Shown here one piece after another: positions 1-4,759 of a stretch of 6,085 nucleotides of DNA; position 1 is the first letter of the stretch, and each line of letters starts with the position of its first letter. Below the pieces are notes generated by a model. The model was not told the origin of the DNA, did no database searches, and worked only from the letters and a program-made list of their open reading frames with translations. Source of the DNA: Chloroflexota bacterium (GTDB lineage Bacteria; Chloroflexota; Dormibacteria; CF-121). The stretch is taken from assembly GCA_005881235.1 (NCBI GenBank), contig VBEQ01000116.1:1-6085 (forward strand), written 5' to 3'. The position numbers were made by a program, and so were the translations under genes.

Positions 1-1
1 C

Positions 2-478
2 AACATCCTCGGGAACGCCCAGAGCGCCATCCTCGATCTGCCGCCCAGCCACATCTTTGCCGACAGCGAGCTGTTCCGCTACGAGCGTGCGGCCTTCCGC
101 GAGGCAACCGTTGTCATGGAGCGGATGCGCCTGGCCATCGTGCCACTCCCAGGTCTGCCGACGCCAAGCTTGCGGCGCGCGATGAGCTTGCCGCCACTGC
201 TGGCCCAGATGCTGCTCGAGCCCCAGCTTGGCGGTGCTCGCGGCAACAAGATGCCGTCGCTGTGGTGGGACCTCAGCCGGGGCAAGGGCCGGACCGAGGC
301 CTCCTTCCTCAATGGCGCGGTGGTCGACGCGGGCCGTCGCTACGATGTCCCGACGCCGGTCAATTCGGTTCTCTGGGCGATCCTGGAAAAGTCGACGAAG
401 CTTCCGTCCGAGTGGGAGCGCTATCGCCGGCAACCCGACCGGCTGAAAGCGCTCCTTCGAACCGCCTTAACGCTCTAG
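2..478 (+). CDS. 2-dehydropantoate 2-reductase (ketopantoate reductase) family protein, 5'-truncated by window edge
   Basis: Only the last 158 residues are visible; the N-terminal NADPH-binding Rossmann domain lies upstream of the window. The visible part matches the helical C-terminal domain of the ApbA/PanE family, which reduces 2-dehydropantoate to pantoate in the cytoplasm for pantothenate/CoA synthesis. The segment RTEASFLNGAVVDAG (visible residues 97-111) followed by VPTPVN (116-121) is the family hallmark. Glu99 lines up with the catalytic Glu256 of E. coli PanE. The opening NILGN places Asn1 and Asn5 where E. coli has Asn180 and Asn184; the catalytic Lys would be four residues further upstream, outside the window. 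Many paralogues of this family are not true PanE enzymes, so the exact substrate is open and no symbol is given. The TAG stop faces the stop of the permease gene 10 bp away. No pantothenate genes are visible nearby. Confidence 0.82.
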   Translation, partial: NILGNAQSAILDLPPSHIFADSELFRYERAAFREATVVMERMRLAIVPLPGLPTPSLRRAMSLPPLLAQMLLEPQLGGARGNKMPSLWWDLSRGKGRTEASFLNGAVVDAGRRYDVPTPVNSVLWAILEKSTKLPSEWERYRRQPDRLKALLRTALTL

Positions 479-488
479 CTCGGAATCC

Positions 489-1952
489 CTACCGACGGAC
501 GGGCGCCCTCTCAGTCGACGGCTGTCGCCCGATTTGATAGAGCACCAGGTAGACGACCGTCGCTACGATCGCACCGGCAAAGAAGCTGAGGTCGCCCAGC
601 TGCGGGTAATTCTTGGGAACCCAGCCGAGTGGGATCGGATCCCCCTGGTCCCAGAACGGGTAGGTCGCGACGATCCCCAGCAGCATGGCGATGAAGCCTT
701 TCCAGTTTCGATGCGCCGTGTCATAGAAGGTGGACTCCGGGTACCGGCCGCGGTGGAGGAAGTAGTCGGTGATGATCACGGCCAGCCACGGCGTGATCCA
801 GTACGTGATCAGGAGCAGGAAGTTCTCATATTTGGTTCCCGGTCCAACGTTGGCTTGTAAGGCCAGCCCGATGATCAGCCCGATCGCCCCGAATACCACG
901 GCCGAAATTGCCCGCCGCTTCTCGACCGCTACCTTGATGCCAAGGGTCAGGAACGCCATCGATCCGGAATAGATGTTGAGCACGTTGGCAGCCACGGCGC
1001 CGAGCGCGATTCCGAGGAGAACGAGTACCTGCAGGATGAAGGGCAACGGATTCGTGAACTGCTCCGTTGGATTGGTCCCGGTTGAAAAGGTCGCCGCAGC
1101 CGCTCCGGCGATCTCGAGCACCGTGCAGGAAACGAATACGCCGAGCCCGGCCGCCAGTCCAACTCTCCTGGGGTTTGAATTCTTCGGCAGGTAGCGGCTG
1201 TAGTCGGATGCAAATGGATTCCAGCCGATCGCGTATCCGAACGAGATAAAGACCGCCAGGATGAAGGCACCGGAGGCACCGCCATACGGAACCGGGGCCT
1301 TCGCGTTGAATCCTAACCCTGGGTTCGACTGCACCAGGATGATCACCGTTGCGAGTCCGAAGACGATCGTCAGGTAGGGGAAGATGATCCGCTCGAACGA
1401 GTGGATCATGTTGTGCCCGATGAAGGCAATGAGTACCTGGGCGACCACGACGATCGCGAAGGCCACTTGGAAGCTGAGGATGGCGTGATGGTTATTCAGG
1501 ATCGACGTGAGCGTGACCAGGGCGAAGGTGCCGCTCACGCTGTTTACGATGAACCAGCCGAAGCTCGCTGTCAGCCAACTCAGCCCCGCCGGCAAGAAGT
1601 TCCCCAAAAAACCGAAGGCAGCGCGCCCTTCCACCATCTGGGGCACCCCGAAGCGTGGCCCCATCGTCGAGAGGATCCCGTGCGTGATCGAGCCGAGCGC
1701 GGTCCCGATGATGCAACCGAGCACCGTGAGCCAGAAGCCGCCGCCAAACAGAATGATGGGCAAAGCGCCGACGTAAACGGTTGCGAACTCCATGTTGGGC
1801 GACATCCAGGTCCAGAACAGCTGAATCGGATTGCCGTGTCGCTCGCGATCCGCGATGTACTCGATACCCCCCGGTTCGACGGCCGCGACCTTCGAGCCGT
1901 ATTCCCCCTCCCGAACGGGTACCTGCGCGTCTAAGTCAGTGGTTGTCGCCAC
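489..1952 (-). CDS. NCS1-family cytosine/purine permease (CodB-like)
   Basis: Predicted 487-residue inner-membrane symporter of the NCS1 nucleobase family (Transp_cyt_pur), with about twelve hydrophobic segments and a soluble N-terminus of about 40 residues. Hallmarks are NPIQLFWTWMSPNMEF (41-56) entering the first helix, GWNPFASDYSRYLP (243-256), the NIYSGSMAFLTLGI segment (326-339) and ITPWLAVIITDYFLHR (386-401). Length is normal for the family. The frame stays open to a GTG at 1979, but the GTG at 1952 is chosen: a GGAG sequence lies six bases upstream and the first nine residues of the longer version are polar and unlike the family. Divergence from a codA-type deaminase makes cytosine the likely cargo. 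NCS1 proteins also carry hydantoin, allantoin, uracil, thiamine or pyridoxine, so specificity is inferred from context only. Confidence 0.92.
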   Translation of the reverse strand: MATTTDLDAQVPVREGEYGSKVAAVEPGGIEYIADRERHGNPIQLFWTWMSPNMEFATVYVGALPIILFGGGFWLTVLGCIIGTALGSITHGILSTMGPRFGVPQMVEGRAAFGFLGNFLPAGLSWLTASFGWFIVNSVSGTFALVTLTSILNNHHAILSFQVAFAIVVVAQVLIAFIGHNMIHSFERIIFPYLTIVFGLATVIILVQSNPGLGFNAKAPVPYGGASGAFILAVFISFGYAIGWNPFASDYSRYLPKNSNPRRVGLAAGLGVFVSCTVLEIAGAAAATFSTGTNPTEQFTNPLPFILQVLVLLGIALGAVAANVLNIYSGSMAFLTLGIKVAVEKRRAISAVVFGAIGLIIGLALQANVGPGTKYENFLLLITYWITPWLAVIITDYFLHRGRYPESTFYDTAHRNWKGFIAMLLGIVATYPFWDQGDPIPLGWVPKNYPQLGDLSFFAGAIVATVVYLVLYQIGRQPSTERAPVRR

Positions 1953-1954
1953 AG

Positions 1955-1962
1955 TCCTCTCC
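1955..1962 (-). promoter_or_regulatory. Ribosome binding site that decides the permease start
   Basis: Read on the minus strand, GGAGAGGA precedes the GTG at 1952, with GGAG spaced six bases from it. This is the best Shine-Dalgarno match near any start in the window and favours the shorter 487-residue protein over the alternative GTG at 1979, which lies upstream of this site. Confidence 0.65.
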
Positions 1963-2000
1963 CCATTTCCCCACTTCACGAGTTGCCAGCTTCGGTGCGA

Positions 2001-2029
2001 ATTCTAGGGCGTTGACCAGCGGGTGTCCA
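2001..2029 (-). promoter_or_regulatory. Sigma70-like promoter for the permease gene
   Basis: On the minus strand a -35 box TGGACA (2029-2024) is followed, after exactly 17 bases, by a -10 box TAGAAT (2006-2001). Each hexamer differs from the housekeeping consensus at one position. Transcription would begin near 1994, giving a leader of about 42 bases that contains the ribosome binding site. It is the strongest promoter match noticed in the window. Transcription start itself is inferred, not observed. Confidence 0.6.
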
Positions 2030-2039
2030 GCAGTCGTTT

Positions 2040-2045
2040 TAGACT
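2040..2045 (+). promoter_or_regulatory. Possible -10 box (TAGACT) for a leaderless codA transcript
   Basis: TAGACT fits the TANNNT -10 pattern and ends six bases before the codA GTG, so transcription would start at or next to the start codon. No convincing Shine-Dalgarno sequence precedes codA, as expected for a leaderless message. No -35 box sits at normal spacing: the nearest TTGACC (2012-2017) is 22 bases away, so the call is weak. Confidence 0.35.
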
Positions 2046-2051
2046 TCCAGC

Positions 2052-3335
2052 GTGCCCGATCTCGTGATCACCAACGCCCGGCTCCCCCGATCGGAGCACC
2101 TGGTATCAGTTGCCATCGAGGGCGGTAAGATCGCGACCCCGCCGGCCGCCGGGGCCGCCCAGCCAGCCAATGTCATCGACGCTCGGGGGGGCCTGCTCAC
2201 GCCCGCCCTGGTCGAACCGCATATCCACCTGGATGCCGTTCTCACCGTTGGACAGCCCCGGCACAACCTCAGCGGCTCGCTCTTCGAGGGCATCGCGATC
2301 TGGGGTGAGCGGGTCAAGGACCTGACGGTCGACGACGTCAAGCGCCGCGTCGCTCAGGTCCTCCGCTGGCAGGTCGCAAACGGGGTCCTCTTCGTCCGCA
2401 GCCACGTCGACGTTTGCGACCCCAAGCTCACGGCCCTGCGGGCCCTGCTCGAGGTCAGAGAGGAATTCGCGGATCAAATCACGCTGCAACTGGTGGCATT
2501 TCCACAGCAGGGCATTCAATCATTCCCGGACGGCGAGGCGCTGATGCGGCGCGCCGTCGAAATGGGGGCGGATGTGGTCGGCGGCATTCCGCATTTCGAA
2601 TTAACGCGCGAATACGGCGAACAGTCGGTGAAGTTTGCCGTGGCGCTGGCGCACGAATTCAACAAACTGGTCGACATCCATTGCGACGAAACCGACGACG
2701 AACATTCCCGGTTCCTCGAAGTTCTCGCCGCCGAGACGATCCGCCTGAACATGCAAGGACGGGTGACGGCCAGCCATACGACGGCGATGCATTCCTACAA
2801 CAACGCCTACGCCGGCCGGCTCATCGTCAATGTTGCCCGCGCCGGCTTGCACATGGTGACCAATCCGCTCGACAACGCGGTCCTGCAGGGCCGCTTCGAC
2901 CATTACCCCATCCGCCGCGGGCACACCCGCGTCAAAGAGCTACTGGCCGCGGGGGTCAATGTCTGTCTCGGCCATGACTCGGTGATGGACCCGTGGTACC
3001 CACTCGGCAAAGCGGACCCGCTGCAGGCCGCCTTCACCCTCGCCCACTACGGTCAGATGTCGGGCTTCGAGGAGATCCGGACGCTGATCGACATGATCAC
3101 GGTCAACGGCGCGCGCGCTCTGGGGCTGCGGGACTACGGGTTGGAACCCGGCTGCCGGGCGGATCTCGTCCTCTTCGACGCCCCCTCCGAGAGCGACGCC
3201 ATCCGGCTGATGGCACCGCGACGACTCGTGATCCGCGCCGGCAAGGTGGTGGCCCGGACCGAGCCTGCCACGTCGGTCGTTACCTGGAAGGGCCGCGAGG
3301 AGCCCGTCGACTTCATGCCAAAGCGGCCGAGCTGA
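2052..3335 (+). CDS. codA: Cytosine deaminase (amidohydrolase superfamily)
   Basis: A 427-residue metal-dependent cytosine deaminase, cytoplasmic, converting cytosine to uracil plus ammonia for pyrimidine salvage; its length equals that of E. coli CodA. Recognisable blocks are PHIHLD (56-61), GTLFEG-like SGSLFEG (74-80), LVAFPQQGI (147-155), PHFELTREYG (180-189), HCDETDDEHSRF (210-221), RVTASHTTAMHSYN (237-250) and GHDSVMDPWYPLG (307-319). Metal and catalytic residues known from E. coli map with a constant offset of four: His57, His59, His210, Glu213, His242 and Asp309, with substrate-contacting Gln152. One active-site neighbour differs: E. coli Asp314 is Ser310 here. GTG at 2052 is the first possible start, since an in-frame TAG lies at 2040-2042. 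The gene is divergent from the CodB-like permease, supporting cytosine as substrate; a related base such as isoguanine remains possible. Confidence 0.95.
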   Translation: MPDLVITNARLPRSEHLVSVAIEGGKIATPPAAGAAQPANVIDARGGLLTPALVEPHIHLDAVLTVGQPRHNLSGSLFEGIAIWGERVKDLTVDDVKRRVAQVLRWQVANGVLFVRSHVDVCDPKLTALRALLEVREEFADQITLQLVAFPQQGIQSFPDGEALMRRAVEMGADVVGGIPHFELTREYGEQSVKFAVALAHEFNKLVDIHCDETDDEHSRFLEVLAAETIRLNMQGRVTASHTTAMHSYNNAYAGRLIVNVARAGLHMVTNPLDNAVLQGRFDHYPIRRGHTRVKELLAAGVNVCLGHDSVMDPWYPLGKADPLQAAFTLAHYGQMSGFEEIRTLIDMITVNGARALGLRDYGLEPGCRADLVLFDAPSESDAIRLMAPRRLVIRAGKVVARTEPATSVVTWKGREEPVDFMPKRPS

Positions 3336-3340
3336 TCGGC

Positions 3341-3988
3341 TCAGGGCTCGTCGGCGGCCTGTCCGAGGACATCGGGCGCCAGCCGTGCGGGGCGGGTCAG
3401 TAATGGAATCGCTTCGCGGATGTACTCGGCGCCCGAGCCCACCGTCCAGATGACGGCGATCAGCAGTCCCCAGACGGCCACCGTGAACGGTCCAATGGCA
3501 GCGACCAGCACGCTGCCCGGCCCTGCTTGAGCGCTGAGCAGCCCACCCTGGCGGGCGTCGCCTTCGAGCAGCACGAGAAAGAGAGCCACGATCGTGATCA
3601 AGGTCTTCGCTTTTCCCCAGCCACCGGCTGGGATGACGACACCGAGCGCCGCCGCGTAGCTGCGCAGGCCGGTCACCAGGAATTCGCGGGCGATGATCAG
3701 GGCGGCCATCCATCCCGGAGCCAAGTGGGCGACAGCGAGCGCAACCAGGAGAACCGCGATGAGGATCTTGTCGGCGGTGGTGTCGAGATAGATGCCGAAG
3801 GGCGAGACGAGCCTGCTGCGGCGCGCCACCTCTCCGTCGAGCGTGTCGGTGAAGGAGGCGACCACGAAAAGCACGGCCGCGGCAAGATACCCGTACCGGC
3901 CACCCGAAACGATCAGGAGGTAGAGGATGGGAGCGGCCACGATGCGGGAGAAGCTGAGCAGGTTCGGAGCGGACCACAGAGATGGCAC
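3341..3988 (-). CDS. pgsA: CDP-diacylglycerol--glycerol-3-phosphate 3-phosphatidyltransferase
   Basis: A 215-residue integral membrane enzyme joining CDP-diacylglycerol and glycerol-3-phosphate to phosphatidylglycerophosphate plus CMP, the committed step to phosphatidylglycerol and cardiolipin. The complete CDP-alcohol phosphotransferase signature is present: Asp48, Asp51-Gly52, Ala55-Arg56, Gly65, Asp69 and Asp73, in DTLDGEVARR and GIYLDTTADK. The PgsA-type second half follows, IIAREFLVTGLRSYAAALG (98-116) and GWGKAKT (123-129), which distinguishes it from phosphatidylinositol or cardiolipin synthases of the same fold. About six hydrophobic helices are seen, with a glycine-rich loop at roughly 142-160. 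The GTG start lies five bases after the menG stop, so translational coupling is likely; no strong Shine-Dalgarno is seen. Its stop faces the codA stop across five bases. Confidence 0.93.
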   Translation of the reverse strand: MPSLWSAPNLLSFSRIVAAPILYLLIVSGGRYGYLAAAVLFVVASFTDTLDGEVARRSRLVSPFGIYLDTTADKILIAVLLVALAVAHLAPGWMAALIIAREFLVTGLRSYAAALGVVIPAGGWGKAKTLITIVALFLVLLEGDARQGGLLSAQAGPGSVLVAAIGPFTVAVWGLLIAVIWTVGSGAEYIREAIPLLTRPARLAPDVLGQAADEP

Positions 3989-3993
3989 GGTGA

Positions 3994-4695
3994 TCAGTGC
4001 CGCCGGACCGCGACGTGGAGCGCGACGATGCCAAACGTCAGCCGCTCCGCCGTAACCGAAAAGCCCAGACGCTCGAGCTGCTGAGTGAGCTCAGCCGGCT
4101 CGGGAAAGGCCTCGACCGTTTCCGCCAGGTAGCGGTACGCCGATCCCTCGCCGGCGCTGAGGAGGCCGGCCACCGCAGGCATCACCCGACTGAGATAAAA
4201 GTGATAAGCCCGCATCAACAGGCCGCCCGGGGGTGGCGCGAACTCGAGGATGACAAGCCGCCCACCCGGGTGCAGCACGCGGAACATCTCGCACAGTGCG
4301 GCGTTGCGATCGACCAGGTTGCGCAGCCCGAACCCGATCGTCACGGCATCGACGCTGGCGTCGGGCTGGTCCAGCCGGGTGACGTCGCCGAGGCGAAACT
4401 CGACCTGTGGCTCGCGCCGGCGGGCCAGTTCCAGCATCGCTGGCGAGAAGTCGACTCCAATCACCCGGCCCGATGGTCCGACAAATGGCAGCAGCTCATG
4501 GGCGAGCCTTCCCGTGCCCGTGCACAGATCGAGCGCCGTCTGGCCCGGGCGGAGCGCCGCGCGCTGAGCGGCGCGCCGGCGCCAGGCGCGATCGCGGTCC
4601 GCGCTGAACAGGCGGTTCCGAGCGTCGTATCGGGCGGCCACCTGGTCGAACATCTGGCGGATTCGATCGGCCCGCGCCTGCTGCCCCACGCTCAC
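3994..4695 (-). CDS. menG: Demethylmenaquinone C-methyltransferase (UbiE/MenG family)
   Basis: A class I SAM-dependent methyltransferase of 233 residues that places the final ring methyl on demethylmenaquinol to give menaquinol; UbiE homologues can also serve ubiquinone. Family marks are RQMFDQVAARYDARN (13-27), SAM-binding LDLCTGTGRL (55-64), acidic VDFS (81-84), GFGLRNLVDRNAAL (121-134), the RVLHPGGRLVILEF block (139-152) and SAYRYLAETVEAFP (185-198), all typical of UbiE/MenG. Position 63 is Arg where many relatives have Asp after GTG. The frame extends back to an ATG at 4866, but that part would overlap the divergent gene and has no family similarity. GTG at 4695 or 4689 gives the normal length and family-like N-terminus. 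It is probably co-transcribed with pgsA. Given MenA-like sequence next door, the menaquinone role is more likely than ubiquinone. Confidence 0.92.
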   Translation of the reverse strand: MSVGQQARADRIRQMFDQVAARYDARNRLFSADRDRAWRRRAAQRAALRPGQTALDLCTGTGRLAHELLPFVGPSGRVIGVDFSPAMLELARRREPQVEFRLGDVTRLDQPDASVDAVTIGFGLRNLVDRNAALCEMFRVLHPGGRLVILEFAPPPGGLLMRAYHFYLSRVMPAVAGLLSAGEGSAYRYLAETVEAFPEPAELTQQLERLGFSVTAERLTFGIVALHVAVRRH

Positions 4696-4696
4696 G

Positions 4697-4702
4697 ATTA
4701 TG
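4697..4702 (-). promoter_or_regulatory. Possible -10 box (CATAAT) for the menG-pgsA unit
   Basis: On the minus strand CATAAT (4702-4697) differs from TATAAT at one base. Transcription would start near 4690, which would favour the GTG at 4689 and a leaderless message over the GTG at 4695. No good -35 hexamer is found 16-19 bases upstream, so the call rests on the -10 alone. Confidence 0.35.
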
Positions 4703-4724
4703 GTCGCCTCAGGCCGGATCCCGA

Positions 4725-4753
4725 TTGCGACCGGTGCGGCTCTGGAGTACGGT
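4725..4753 (+). promoter_or_regulatory. Possible promoter for the oxidoreductase-prenyltransferase gene, giving a leaderless transcript
   Basis: TTGCGA (4725-4730), matching four of six -35 bases, is followed after 17 bases by TACGGT (4748-4753), which fits the TANNNT -10 pattern. The -10 ends six bases before the GTG at 4760, the same geometry as at codA. A GGAG at 4744-4747 lies 12 bases from the start, too far for a good ribosome binding site. Confidence 0.38.
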
Positions 4754-4759
4754 GATCTC

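Larger units (their letters stand above)
1986..2051 (+). repeat. Four CCAGC repeats at near-helical spacing in the permease/codA intergenic region (possible operator)
   Basis: CCAGC occurs at 1986-1990, 2016-2020, 2027-2031 and 2047-2051, with steps of 30, 11 and 20 bases, close to whole DNA turns. The two central copies belong to a longer direct repeat, GTTGACCAGC (2011-2020) and GGTGTCCAGC (2022-2031), identical at 8 of 10 positions; GTTGCCAGC at 1982-1990 is a shortened relative. The 2022-2031 copy covers the permease -35 box. Binding by a regulator of cytosine use is an inference; short GC-rich words recur by chance in such genomes. Confidence 0.3.

Noticed and set aside
1401..1934. Plus-strand open frame of 177 codons inside the permease gene
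   Set aside because: It is antisense to conserved NCS1 transmembrane sequence and its product is charged and motif-free.
2012..2017. TTGACC as the -35 box for codA
   Set aside because: It is 22 bases from the TAGACT -10 box, well beyond the usual 16-19. Bases at 17-18 spacing from TTGACC do not make a -10 box.
2185..2191. Run of seven G in codA as a slippage or frameshift site
   Set aside because: The CodA frame and its conserved residues are intact on both sides, so the run shows no sign of being a frameshift.
3326..3340. Hairpin GCCGA-gctga-TCGGC at the codA/pgsA junction as a bidirectional terminator
   Set aside because: The stem is only five base pairs and there is no T-run on either strand, which is too weak for an intrinsic terminator call.
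2940..4034. A 364-codon minus-strand frame spanning the codA end, the junction and pgsA
   Set aside because: It overlaps two recognisable genes in other frames and gives an Arg/Gly/Ser-rich product without family motifs.
4700..4759. Longer oxidoreductase starting at ATG 4700
   Set aside because: It would add 20 residues before the conserved first strand and leave only four bases to the menG GTG at 4695, with no promoter room. The promoter-like TTGCGA and TACGGT boxes would lie inside the gene.
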